DNA of 64,000 nucleotides, from assembly GCA_047345645.1 (NCBI GenBank), contig JBLEFH010000004.1; one strand, written 5' to 3'. Below the pieces are notes generated by a model. It ran no database searches and was not told the origin of the DNA. It was given only the letters and a program-made list of their open reading frames with translations. Shown piece after piece: positions 41,923 to 50,551 of this stretch. Source of the stretch: JBLEFH01 sp047345645. GTDB lineage: Bacteria > Pseudomonadota > Alphaproteobacteria > Rhodobacterales > Rhodobacteraceae. Position 1 is the stretch's first letter; every line of letters begins with the position of its first letter. The position numbers and the translations under genes are program-made.

Positions 41923-42801
41923 CTATGCGTCGAGCTGGCCATCTCTTTTGAACCAGTCTGCCGCCTGATTGGCGATTGCGGTTGCGCCCGCACCACTCCC
42001 ATCGAAACGATAAAACCGCGATAAACGCCTTGTGTCAAAGGCAAGTTCGCGGATTGCGCTATCTCCCGCCGGTTTCCACACCCAGGGAATGCTGCGCCCG
42101 GTCGCATTTGCGAAGGCGTTGAGCAGCCGGTCCATCGCCACCGGACGGGGCGAGGCGAGGTTGAGAACCGGCGGCAATTCCTGCTCCGACAGAAGCGCCT
42201 TGGCGAGTGCCGCATGGATATGCGCCAGATCGCGCGGCCCGATATAGGCGCGGCGCGGCGCGCCCCCATCGGGGAAACGGTCGAGGCGCAGCGGGTTCTT
42301 TTCGCGCGCCTTCAGTGCATTTTGCAAAAGCTGGTCGGCCCCCGCGATGGTCGGATAGCGCAGAACGGTGACATGGCGATGCGCCTCCGCCGCGCGGTCC
42401 GCGTCGGCCTTGCTTTGCGCGTAAGGGCTCGGCGGATCGAGGGGCGAAAGTTCATGCACTTTCGCGTGCTTACCGCCATAGACCGAGGCTGATGAGGCCA
42501 GAAAAACCGGCGTTTTTGCCGCCTCCATCACCCGGATTGCCGCCGCCGTATTCAGCGCCTGAAAATCCGCCTCGCTGGCCGGTTTCGGCCCGGTCGGCGT
42601 GACGCCAGCGAGATGCAGGATCAGATCCGGCGCGGCCGACTCAAACGCCGCGCGCATCTCTTCGACGCTCATCGACAAATCAAATGACGCACGATCCAGC
42701 GGGATCAGCGGTGGCGCGTCCTCCGGCCAATAGGCGAGAAGCATCCGCCCAAGCCGTCCCGAAGCACCCGTCATTACAATGCGTTCTGCATCTTTTTTCA
42801 T
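41923..42801 (-). CDS. NAD-dependent epimerase/dehydratase
   Basis: A 292-residue extended SDR: GASGRLGRML nucleotide-binding motif, LHLAGVTPTGP, a catalytic Ser-Ser-Ala stretch SSASVYGG, and YAQSK supplying the Tyr-xxx-Lys pair. It lies 28 bp upstream of the sugar transferase on the same strand, so a nucleotide-sugar epimerase/dehydratase role in making the same polysaccharide is likely. Substrate cannot be stated. Confidence 0.83.
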   Translation of the reverse strand: MKKDAERIVMTGASGRLGRMLLAYWPEDAPPLIPLDRASFDLSMSVEEMRAAFESAAPDLILHLAGVTPTGPKPASEADFQALNTAAAIRVMEAAKTPVFLASSASVYGGKHAKVHELSPLDPPSPYAQSKADADRAAEAHRHVTVLRYPTIAGADQLLQNALKAREKNPLRLDRFPDGGAPRRAYIGPRDLAHIHAALAKALLSEQELPPVLNLASPRPVAMDRLLNAFANATGRSIPWVWKPAGDSAIRELAFDTRRLSRFYRFDGSGAGATAIANQAADWFKRDGQLDA

Positions 42802-42933
42802 CGGCGGTCTTCACAAATTCCGATAAAATAACATTCCATCTTGCGGTCCCTGACAGCAACTTGTTAATTATCTCACATTAACGTGATCGCAGGGCATGGG
42901 GCCCGGCACGATGTGTAACGGAGGACACAGATC

Positions 42934-43077
42934 ATGTATCGCACTATTCGTCTTTCGAGCTGCATTTCCATGCAAGGCGAGGTTCAGGAGCAACTTGCCG
43001 ATGGTCGTATCACCATCCGCGTAGGCAAAAACTCCTTCACCGGTTGGCCGGTGAACGCGCCGAAGAAAGCCGCTTAA
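42934..43077 (+). CDS. Small uncharacterised protein, 47 residues
   Basis: A short gene with ATG at 42934 and TAA at 43075, preceded by GGAGG at 8 bp. The 47-residue product opens MYRTIRLSSCISMQG, contains VQEQLADGRITIRVGKNSF, and ends in GWPVNAPKKAA; it is soluble and basic at the tail. It has its own 132-bp upstream gap with A+T-rich sequence, and sits between divergent epimerase and convergent hemH. Not recognised; beta-strand-rich pattern only. Confidence 0.65.
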   Translation: MYRTIRLSSCISMQGEVQEQLADGRITIRVGKNSFTGWPVNAPKKAA

Positions 43078-43110
43078 GACAGCGATGATCCGAGACGGTG
43101 GCTGAACCGG

Positions 43111-44151
43111 TCAGGTCAGCCAGCCCGCCAGCTCGGTTTTCAAAATCTCGGTCAGCGCGTCGATATGCGGCGCGTCGTCATTCAGACAGGGGATGTAGAG
43201 AAAACTCTCCCCACCCGCTTCCATGAAGCTCTCCTGAATCTCTTCCTGAATTTCCTCCAGCGTCTCGACGCAATCCGCCGAGAACGCCGGAGCAATCACC
43301 GCGATCCGCTTCTTGCCCTGCTTGGCCAGCTCCGCCACATACTCAACAGTATAAGGACGCAGCCAATCCTCCGGCCCAAACTGGCTCTGGAAAGTGGTGG
43401 TGATGGCGTGATCGTCCCACCCCAGTTCCTCTTTCAACAGCCGCGTCGTTTTCTGGCATTGGCAATGATAGGGGTCGCCCTCCATCAGATAGCGCTTCGG
43501 CATCCCGTGATAGGAGCACACCAGCAGATCCGGCGCGTGACCGGCCTTCTCATAAGCCTCGCGCACCGAGGTCGCGAGCGCGGAGATAAATTCCGGGCGG
43601 TCGTAATAGGCGGGCACGGTGCGAAACGCAGGCTGCCAATTCATCTTCATCAAAGTGCGGAACGCCTGATCGTTGGCCGTCGCCGTCGTCGGCGCGGCAT
43701 ATTGCGGATAGAGCGGGAAAAACACGATCCGGTCGCAGCCCGCTTCCTGCATCTTGGTCAGCACGCTTTCGGTGGACGGGTTGCCGTAGCGCATACAGAA
43801 ATCGACCATGACCTCTTCGCCGTAAAGCCCGTGCAGCTTCTCGGCCAGCGCCTCGCATTGCTGGCGGGTGATGGTCAGCAGCGGCCCCTCATCCTTCTCA
43901 TTGTTCCAGATCCCGCGATACGCCGCGCCCGAGGAAAACGGCCGCTTGGTCAAGATGATCGCCTGCAATAGCGGCTGCCATTTCCATTTGGGATAGTCGA
44001 TTACCCGCTGGTCCGACAGGAACTCATTGAGATAGCGCCGCATCGACCAGTAATCCGTGCCATCGGGCGTCCCCAGATTCGCGATCACGACACCGACTTT
44101 GCGTTTCGGGATGCTCGGGTGGTCCTGTGCGGCATGTTCCGGTCTGGGCAT
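43111..44151 (-). CDS. hemH: Ferrochelatase
   Basis: Inserts ferrous iron into protoporphyrin IX, the last step of haem synthesis. The 346-residue protein has the metal-site His in LLVCSYHGMPKRYLMEGD and the conserved FQSQFGPEDWLRPYT with catalytic Glu, with TANDQAF for the porphyrin loop. A CQCQ cysteine pair after GDPYH could be relevant to an iron-sulfur centre seen in some ferrochelatases, but this is not shown. ATG 44151 has AAGGAG upstream. Irr at 10752 is the expected regulator type. Confidence 0.96.
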   Translation of the reverse strand: MPRPEHAAQDHPSIPKRKVGVVIANLGTPDGTDYWSMRRYLNEFLSDQRVIDYPKWKWQPLLQAIILTKRPFSSGAAYRGIWNNEKDEGPLLTITRQQCEALAEKLHGLYGEEVMVDFCMRYGNPSTESVLTKMQEAGCDRIVFFPLYPQYAAPTTATANDQAFRTLMKMNWQPAFRTVPAYYDRPEFISALATSVREAYEKAGHAPDLLVCSYHGMPKRYLMEGDPYHCQCQKTTRLLKEELGWDDHAITTTFQSQFGPEDWLRPYTVEYVAELAKQGKKRIAVIAPAFSADCVETLEEIQEEIQESFMEAGGESFLYIPCLNDDAPHIDALTEILKTELAGWLT

Positions 44152-44204
44152 AACTGGCTCCTTCGGCTGGTTAACGCTGTTAATGAGCGGCGAATCTGGC
44201 GCGG

Positions 44205-45011
44205 TCAATCCTTGCCGCCACGGTCCGGCAGCACATCGGCGAGGGAGATTTGCGCACTGCCCGGTTTGAGCGGCTGTTGCTGAGTCGCATCGGGTGTCCA
44301 TCCGGTGAGAAACACGATCTCGAAACTGGCCAGGATGCGGCCATCCTCGCTCGGGAAATTCTCGGCATAAATCTCGCCCGCACGGTCAAAGAGCGCCCGC
44401 CGAGAGAGCGTCTTTTGCCGGGCGGTCATCACATTGGTCTCGCCGATCCCGCGCAAGTCCCGCATCAGCGCGTAAATATCGCGATAACTGACCTTCTGCG
44501 TGAGGGAATCGGCCACCGGCAACGCGAATCCCGCGCGTTGGAGCAAACCGCCGAGGTCGCGAATATCGCCCATCGGTGCGATGCGTGGCGACAGCCCTCC
44601 GGTGATCTCACTTTCCGCCATCGCCAGCGCACTGCGCAATTCGGTCAGGGTTTGCCCGCCAAACGCCGCACCGAGAAACAGCCCGTCAGGCTTCAGCGCC
44701 AACCGCGCCTGCACCATCCGCCCGATCGGATCATTCGCCCAATGCAGCCCCAGCCCATGCACCACAATGTCATGCGCGCCGCGCTCCAGAGCAATTTCCT
44801 CGCCCTCTGGCAAGATCTTAAAATTTTGAAAAGACGTGGCGTAACTTTTCATAAAATCCGTCAACAGCACCCCGTTCGTAAACGACCTGTTAACGACATT
44901 TCGTCTATCGCTTAACTCCTCCGCAGCGAGATCTTGCAGGAAGGATTCGCCAGAAATCCGCTGCCGCCGCTGCTTCAGGAGAGGAAGGTCGAAGAGGGGT
45001 GCTGATGTCAT
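44205..45011 (-). CDS. NDUFAF5/BioC-like methyltransferase-fold protein lacking SAM motif I
   Basis: A 268-residue protein similar to the BioC/NDUFAF5 group by VVHGLGLHWANDP, RLALKPDGLFLGAAFGGQTL and LSPRIAPMGDIRDLGGLLQRAGFALP. The canonical glycine-rich SAM loop expected near residues 40-60 is absent: the region reads NVVNRSFTNGVLLTDF, without GxGxG. It may have lost methyltransferase activity or act through another mode, as NDUFAF5 itself is a hydroxylase. The start codon overlaps the divergent comF start (45005-45011). Confidence 0.75.
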   Translation of the reverse strand: MTSAPLFDLPLLKQRRQRISGESFLQDLAAEELSDRRNVVNRSFTNGVLLTDFMKSYATSFQNFKILPEGEEIALERGAHDIVVHGLGLHWANDPIGRMVQARLALKPDGLFLGAAFGGQTLTELRSALAMAESEITGGLSPRIAPMGDIRDLGGLLQRAGFALPVADSLTQKVSYRDIYALMRDLRGIGETNVMTARQKTLSRRALFDRAGEIYAENFPSEDGRILASFEIVFLTGWTPDATQQQPLKPGSAQISLADVLPDRGGKD

Positions 45012-45775
45012 TGGATTTATTTACGCCAGCGACCAACGGGATGAAAGCCCGCGCGATTCTCAAGAAATCGCTTCATTTGCTGTTCCCGCCGCGTTGCGTC
45101 GCCTGCAACGAGGAATTGCATAACGATTCCGCGCTTTGCCCCGGATGCTGGGGCAGTCTGGAAATGATCGACGATCCGGCTTGCCCGCAATGCAGCTTGC
45201 CGCAACTCGGCGCCGGGACGAGCGATATCCCCTGCGATGCCTGTCTTGCGGAGCCGAAAATCTGGGATTCCGCCCGCGCTGTGGCGATCTACAAGGGCAG
45301 TCTGCGCACCGCGATTCTCGCGATGAAACATGGCGACCGCCCCGATCTCGCCCGCCAGATGGCCCCGTGGATGGCTCGCGCGGGCCGCGATCTCATCGCG
45401 CGCGCCGATCTGATCGCCCCCGTGCCGCTTCATTGGCGGCGCATGGCCAAGCGGCGCTACAACCAGTCCGCCCTGCTCGCCAAGCACCTCTCCAGCCAGA
45501 CCCGCACCATGCCGGACCTTCTGCGAAAGATCCAGCACACCGGATCGCAGGAAGGCCGCAGCCGCGCCGAACGCCTCGCCGCGCTGGAAAATGTGTTTAG
45601 TGTCAGTGCCGTGCATCGCGAGAGGGTCAAGGGCCGGTCCATCCTTCTCGTCGATGACGTGCTGACCACCGGCGCGACCCTTGCCAGCTGCACGCAGGCC
45701 CTGCGCATGTGCGGCGCGCGCGAGGTCAATGTGCTGGTGCTCGCCCGCGTTGCATATCATACGCAGAGGGCTTAG
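45005..45775 (+). CDS. comF: ComF family phosphoribosyltransferase-like protein
   Basis: Related to the competence protein ComFC. The 256-residue protein has an N-terminal zinc-ribbon-like region with FPPRCVACNEEL, CPGCWG, CPQC and CDAC, then a phosphoribosyltransferase-like fold with RRYNQSALLAKHL and the PRPP motif SILLVDDVLTTGATL. Start at ATG 45005 is used because AGAGGGG is upstream; ATG 45041 (before LKKSLHLLFPPRC) is a family-like alternative and would remove the overlap with the divergent gene. Confidence 0.87.
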   Translation: MSLDLFTPATNGMKARAILKKSLHLLFPPRCVACNEELHNDSALCPGCWGSLEMIDDPACPQCSLPQLGAGTSDIPCDACLAEPKIWDSARAVAIYKGSLRTAILAMKHGDRPDLARQMAPWMARAGRDLIARADLIAPVPLHWRRMAKRRYNQSALLAKHLSSQTRTMPDLLRKIQHTGSQEGRSRAERLAALENVFSVSAVHRERVKGRSILLVDDVLTTGATLASCTQALRMCGAREVNVLVLARVAYHTQRA

Positions 45776-45802
45776 ATGTTTCGCTCAGTTGAAGGAGTTT
45801 CC

Positions 45803-46060
45803 ATGTCCGCAGTTACCGTTTACTCGAAATCCACCTGCCCGTTCTGCCAGCGCGCCCTCGCGCTTCTGGACAGCAAGGGGATTGAGCCCGAAATCATCGA
45901 CCTGCTCGTAAGCCCTGAGCGCCGCGATGAGATGATCGACAAAGCCGGCGGCCGGACCACCGTTCCGCAGATCTTTATCGACGGGAAACATATCGGCGGT
46001 AGCGACGAATTGGCCGCCCTCGACCGCGCCGGGAAACTCGACCCGCTGCTGGCCGCCTGA
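45803..46060 (+). CDS. grxC: Glutaredoxin 3
   Basis: An 85-residue dithiol glutaredoxin with the active site CPFCQRA, RTTVPQIFIDGKHIGG and a C-terminal LAALDRAGKLDPLL helix. It is 27 bp after comF, with GAAGGAG, and 13 bp ahead of a MarR gene; the three may form an operon. Role: reduction of disulfides and glutathionylated proteins, and electron supply for ribonucleotide reductase. Confidence 0.95.
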   Translation: MSAVTVYSKSTCPFCQRALALLDSKGIEPEIIDLLVSPERRDEMIDKAGGRTTVPQIFIDGKHIGGSDELAALDRAGKLDPLLAA

Positions 46061-46073
46061 TAAACTTGCGATC

Positions 46074-46520
46074 ATGAATCGCGAGACCCCACAGAGTGAT
46101 CCGCTGGTCATGATGCTCTTTACAGAGCTTGATGTGGTGGATCAGATGCTCCGCGGCCATTTGCGCCGCGCGCTTCCCAAGGGGATGGAACTCAGCCACG
46201 TCTCCGTGCTGAACCTGCTCGCGACCCTCTCGACCGAACGCAGTCCGGCGCAACTCGCGCGCGCCTTCCATGTGAGCCGCGCCGCAATGTCCAACACGCT
46301 GACGCGGCTCGAATCCTCCGGCTATGTGCATATCCGCCCGGACTGGGACGACGCGCGCCGCAAACATGTCTCGATCACCCGCGCCGGGATTCAGGCTCGC
46401 GATCAGGCGATGGACGCGTTCCGCTCGACCTTCTCGCAAGTCAGCACAGTCCTCGACCCGCTGGAAATCCGCTCCACACTGCCAGTCTTGCGCAAACTCC
46501 GCGCCATGCTGGAGGGTTAA
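46074..46520 (+). CDS. MarR-family transcriptional regulator
   Basis: A 148-residue MarR-type dimeric regulator with the winged helix LSHVSVLNLLATL, SPAQLARAFHVSRAAMSNTLTRLESSGYV and the wing RPDWDDARRKHVSIT. It sits directly after grxC with a 13-bp gap, so a redox or thiol-related signal is plausible but the sequence shows no conserved sensing cysteine. Its operator was not identified. Confidence 0.87.
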   Translation: MNRETPQSDPLVMMLFTELDVVDQMLRGHLRRALPKGMELSHVSVLNLLATLSTERSPAQLARAFHVSRAAMSNTLTRLESSGYVHIRPDWDDARRKHVSITRAGIQARDQAMDAFRSTFSQVSTVLDPLEIRSTLPVLRKLRAMLEG

Positions 46521-46626
46521 GCGGCTTTGCCCGCGTAACGCATCAGCATCGCGCGAGTGTCTGGTTTTACGGGGTGGGCGCGTTCTTCAGCCTTTTATCC
46601 AATCGCGACATGAACCGCGAAGCCGA

Positions 46627-47361
46627 TCAGCCGTGAGCCTTCCGCGCCGTCAGCGCGTAATTCACCGCCAGATCATCGGAGAGTTTCCAGCGCCGGGTTA
46701 GTGGGTTGAACACCATCCCGCGGCGGTCCAGTTCTTTCAGGCCCGCGTCGTCGATCATCTCGCCCAGCTCATCGGGCGTCACGAAGCGCTGCCATTCATG
46801 GGTGCCGACCGGGAGCCAGCGCAGGATATATTCCGCCCCGACAATCGCCATCGCATAGCTTTGCGGGGTCCGGTTGAGGGTGGACATAATCAGCAGCCCG
46901 CCCGGCTTCACTAGGTCCGACAGGGTGCGGACAAAGGCGGCTGGCTCGGCGACATGCTCGATGATCTCCATCGCCAGCACCACGTCGAATTGCGCGCCCT
47001 CTTCGACCAGCGCCTCGGCGGTCGCGTGGCGGTAAGTGATCTCCAGCTCCATCTGCTCCGCATGGAGCCGCGCCACCTGGATACCTTCCAGCGCCGCATC
47101 TGCGCCGGTCACGTCTGCGCCGAGCCGCGCCATCGGCTCGCACAAAAGCCCGCCGCCGCAGCCAATATCGGCCAGCGTCAGCCCCTCAAACGGCTTTGGC
47201 TGGCTGCGATCTCGCGCAAACTCTACGGCGATCTGTCCGGCGATGTAATCTAGGCGGCACGGATTCATCTGATGCAGCGGCCGCGCCTTGCCATTCGGGT
47301 CCCACCAATCCGCGGCCATCGCCGCAAATTTGCTGACTTCGCCCTCGTCGATGCTGCTCAT
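46627..47361 (-). CDS. ubiG: Ubiquinone biosynthesis O-methyltransferase
   Basis: Carries out both O-methylations in ubiquinone synthesis. The 244-residue protein has the UbiG signature: KFAAMAADWWDPNGKARPLHQMNPCRL, SAM motif I DIGCGGGLLCEPMARLGADVTGAD, AMEIIEHV and the C-terminal NPLTRRWKLSDDLAVNY. Divergent from the iminopeptidase gene with 45 bp between starts. Confidence 0.97.
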   Translation of the reverse strand: MSSIDEGEVSKFAAMAADWWDPNGKARPLHQMNPCRLDYIAGQIAVEFARDRSQPKPFEGLTLADIGCGGGLLCEPMARLGADVTGADAALEGIQVARLHAEQMELEITYRHATAEALVEEGAQFDVVLAMEIIEHVAEPAAFVRTLSDLVKPGGLLIMSTLNRTPQSYAMAIVGAEYILRWLPVGTHEWQRFVTPDELGEMIDDAGLKELDRRGMVFNPLTRRWKLSDDLAVNYALTARKAHG

Positions 47362-47406
47362 GCTTTGCCCCTTTCGGCCTTTAAAACGCTATGCCATAGT
47401 CCGCCC

Positions 47407-48360
47407 ATGAGGGAAAGCGCCACGGCCACAGCGCCGATCTATCCGAATATAGAACCCTATGACCGCCGCTCTGTGGATGTGGGCGACGGCCACCATCTTT
47501 ACGTTGAACAATCGGGCAATCCCAACGGGATACCGGTTCTGACGCTCCATGGCGGACCGGGCGCGGGCGCGACGGCGCTGATGCGGCGGTTCTTCGATCC
47601 CAAACATTACCGGGTTGTTCTGTTCGATCAACGCGGGGCGGGCCGCTCGCGCCCGAACGGTTCTATCAAGGCGAACACCACGCAGCACCTCATTCAAGAC
47701 ATCGAGACAATTCGCGCTGAAGTCGGCCTGCCACCCGCGATCGTGTTCGGCGGCTCCTGGGGCGCGACCCTCGCGCTGGCCTATGCGCAGGCCCACCCCG
47801 AAGCGGTCCGCCATCTCGTTCTACGCGGCACCTTTCTGGGCACGCAGCGGGAGATCGAATGGCTCTATCACGGCGGTGCGGGCAAGTTTTTCCCGCAAGA
47901 TTTCGCCCGGTTCCTCTCGCCAGTGGCCGGGGCTGATGATCCCGTAAAAGCCTATCATCCGATCCTCGCCGGTGATGGCGCGGAGGCGCGAAAAGCCGCG
48001 TCCCTCTGGGTCGGTTGGGAAAGCCGCACCGCCTCGCTCACCGCCCGCACATCTCTCGCGACCGAGAGCGATCATATCCTTTCCTTCGCCCGGATCGAGA
48101 ACCACTATTTTGTGAATGACTGCTTCCTGAGCGAGTCGCAGCTTGTCCATGATCTGCCCAAGATCGCACATATCCCGACGGATCTCGTCCATGGTCGCTA
48201 CGATATGGTCTGCCCGCCGGTCGCGTCCGAAATCCTCATGCAAGGCATGGAAAAGGCACAGCTTCACATGATCGAGGATGCCGGCCACACCATGACCGAA
48301 CCGGGGATCGCCAACAAACTCACCGAGGTTATGAACCGCCTGCGGAGCGTCTACCGCTAG
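47407..48360 (+). CDS. pip: Proline iminopeptidase
   Basis: Releases N-terminal proline from peptides. The 317-residue alpha/beta hydrolase has HGGPGAG (oxyanion), DQRGAGRSRP, the nucleophile GGSWGATLAL and the catalytic His in EDAGHTMTEP, plus the family-specific VHGRYDMVCPP. ATG 47407 gives the family start; the long in-frame extension overlaps divergent ubiG. Divergent from ubiG. Confidence 0.95.
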   Translation: MRESATATAPIYPNIEPYDRRSVDVGDGHHLYVEQSGNPNGIPVLTLHGGPGAGATALMRRFFDPKHYRVVLFDQRGAGRSRPNGSIKANTTQHLIQDIETIRAEVGLPPAIVFGGSWGATLALAYAQAHPEAVRHLVLRGTFLGTQREIEWLYHGGAGKFFPQDFARFLSPVAGADDPVKAYHPILAGDGAEARKAASLWVGWESRTASLTARTSLATESDHILSFARIENHYFVNDCFLSESQLVHDLPKIAHIPTDLVHGRYDMVCPPVASEILMQGMEKAQLHMIEDAGHTMTEPGIANKLTEVMNRLRSVYR

Positions 48361-48436
48361 CGGGCTCGCAGCCCGTCAGGGCTGGTGGCCGCACCGGACG
48401 GGCCGCGACGCGGCCCTCCGCAAGGGCACGCTCCGC
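48361..48436. other. GC-rich intergenic hairpins between convergent pip and fadH
   Basis: CGGGCT-CGC-AGCCCG (48361-48375) and GGGCCGC-GAC-GCGGCCC (48400-48416) form two perfect short stem-loops in the 76-bp gap. No T-runs. They may halt convergent transcription or protect 3' ends. Confidence 0.4.
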
Positions 48437-50461
48437 CTAGAGCGTCAGCGCCAGCCGAAGCCCCTGATCAATCGCCCGCTTGGCGTCGAGCTCCGCCGCC
48501 ACATCCGCGCCACCGATCACATGGACCGGCACGCCCGCCTCTTTCAGCGGCTCCTCCAGCGCGCGCAGGCTCTCCTGACCGGCGCAGATCACGATGCTGT
48601 CTACCTCCAGCCATTCCGGATTCTCCCGCGCTTCGCCCTGCGAGAGCAAAATCCCCTGCGGCCCGATTTCCTCATAATTCACGCCGCCGACCAGCGTGAC
48701 ATCCTTCATCGCAAGGCTCGCGCGGTGGATCCAGCCGGTCGTCTTGCCAAGGCCCTTGCCGTGTTTCGTCGCCTTGCGCTGCAAAAGGTAAATCTTGCGC
48801 AGCGGCTCTTCCGGCTGCGGGCCTTCGGGGGCGAGACCGCCTGCGTGTTCGGCAGGATCCGTAATGCCCCATTCCTCTTCCCACTCCTCGCGGTCCAGCG
48901 TCGGGCTGTCATCGGTCACAAGGAACTCGCTGACATCATAGCCAATGCCGCCCGCGCCGATCACCGCCACACGCTCGCCCACCTTCGCGCCACCGCGCAG
49001 CACATCGGTATAGTAAACCGTGTTCGGTCCTTCCTGCCCCGGAATGCCCGGATCGCGCGGCAACACGCCAGTGGCGACGATCACGCCGTCAAAATCCTTA
49101 AGCGTCTCGGGCGTGGCTTCGGTGTTGAGCTTCAGGTCAATCCCGCTCGTCTCCACGGCGCGGGCGTAGTAATCCACCAGCCCGATGAACTCCTCCTTGC
49201 CCGGCACCATCTTGGCCATATTGAGCTGTCCGCCGACCATGCCGGCCTTGTCGAACAACGTCACCCGGTGCCCGCGCTCGGCCAACGTCAGCGACGCCGA
49301 GAGACCCGCAGGACCTGCGCCCACAACCGCATAGGTTTTCGGCGTCTCGGCCTTGGTGATCTGCAATTCCGTCTCATGACAGGCGCGCGGGTTGACGAGG
49401 CAGCTCGTCATTTTCCCTTGGAAAACATGATCGAGACAGGCCTGATTACACGCGATACAGGGCGCGATCCTGCCCGCCTGATCCGCCTCGGCCTTTGCCA
49501 CCCAATCCGCATCCGCAAGGAAGGGCCGCGCCATCGACACCATGTCGGCGCAGCCATCGGCCAGCACGTTTTCGGCGACATCGGGCATGTTGATCCGGTT
49601 TGAGGTGACGAGCGGCACGCCCACCTCGCCCATCAATTTCTTGGTCACCCAGGTAAATGCCCGGCGCGGCACCGAGGTCGCGATGGTCGGCACCCGCGCC
49701 TCATGCCAGCCAATGCCGGTGTTGATGATGCTCGCACCCGCCGTCTCGATCTTCTTGGCGAGGGTCAGGATCTCCTCCCAAGGCTGCCCGCCAGAGACGA
49801 GATCCAGCATCGAAAGCCGATAAATGATAATAAAATCCGTGCCTACGGCTTCGCGGGTCCGACGCACCACTTCGACCGCGAGACGCTGGCGGTTCTCCAG
49901 CGAGCCGCCCCATTCATCGGTCCGTTTGTTGGTCCGCTCCGCGAGGAACTGGTTAATGAAATAGCCCTCGGACCCCATGATCTCGACGCCATCATACCCC
50001 GCGTCCTGCGCCCGGACGGCCGCGGTCACGATGTCGGAAATCTGCTTCTCGATCCCCTCGGCATCCAGCTCATTCGGTGGAAACGGCGAGATCGGCGCCT
50101 TGATCGGCGAGGGCGCAACCGCTTTCGGCGTCATCGCATAACGGCCAGCATGGAGGATCTGCATTGCGATCTTGCCGCCCGCCTCATGCACGCGGTCGGT
50201 CACGACCTTATGGTTCACAATATCCTCCGGGGTGAAGAGACCCGCCGCACCGGGCGCAACGCCGCCCTCTTCGTTCGGGGCCATCCCGCCCGTCACCATC
50301 AGCGCCACACCGCCGCGGGCGCGCTCGGCGTAATATTCCGCCACCCGATTCCAGTCGCCGCGCTCTTCCAGCCCGGTATGCATGGACCCCATCAACACAC
50401 GGTTTTTCAGCGTCGTGAACCCAAGATCAAGCGGGGCGAAAAGATGCGGATAGGCTGTCAT
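48437..50461 (-). CDS. fadH: NADPH-dependent 2,4-dienoyl-CoA reductase
   Basis: Reduces 2,4-dienoyl-CoA during beta-oxidation of unsaturated fatty acids. The 674-residue protein has an N-terminal FMN-binding TIM barrel (LFAPLDLGFTTLKNRV, LHAGRY, GSEGYFINQFL), a [4Fe-4S] site CIACNQACL with a later Cys, and a C-terminal FAD/NAD(P) part (VVGAGPAGLSASLTLAERG and GAGGIGYDVSEFL). Length equals E. coli FadH (672). It is monocistronic on the minus strand. Confidence 0.95.
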   Translation of the reverse strand: MTAYPHLFAPLDLGFTTLKNRVLMGSMHTGLEERGDWNRVAEYYAERARGGVALMVTGGMAPNEEGGVAPGAAGLFTPEDIVNHKVVTDRVHEAGGKIAMQILHAGRYAMTPKAVAPSPIKAPISPFPPNELDAEGIEKQISDIVTAAVRAQDAGYDGVEIMGSEGYFINQFLAERTNKRTDEWGGSLENRQRLAVEVVRRTREAVGTDFIIIYRLSMLDLVSGGQPWEEILTLAKKIETAGASIINTGIGWHEARVPTIATSVPRRAFTWVTKKLMGEVGVPLVTSNRINMPDVAENVLADGCADMVSMARPFLADADWVAKAEADQAGRIAPCIACNQACLDHVFQGKMTSCLVNPRACHETELQITKAETPKTYAVVGAGPAGLSASLTLAERGHRVTLFDKAGMVGGQLNMAKMVPGKEEFIGLVDYYARAVETSGIDLKLNTEATPETLKDFDGVIVATGVLPRDPGIPGQEGPNTVYYTDVLRGGAKVGERVAVIGAGGIGYDVSEFLVTDDSPTLDREEWEEEWGITDPAEHAGGLAPEGPQPEEPLRKIYLLQRKATKHGKGLGKTTGWIHRASLAMKDVTLVGGVNYEEIGPQGILLSQGEARENPEWLEVDSIVICAGQESLRALEEPLKEAGVPVHVIGGADVAAELDAKRAIDQGLRLALTL

Positions 50462-50551
50462 GGCTGGCTCCCTGATGGCGTTTTCCGGAAAACTTGCCGT
50501 AAACGTAAAGCAAAGTCATCCACTGACGGGAATAACGCCGCGTCGCGCCGG

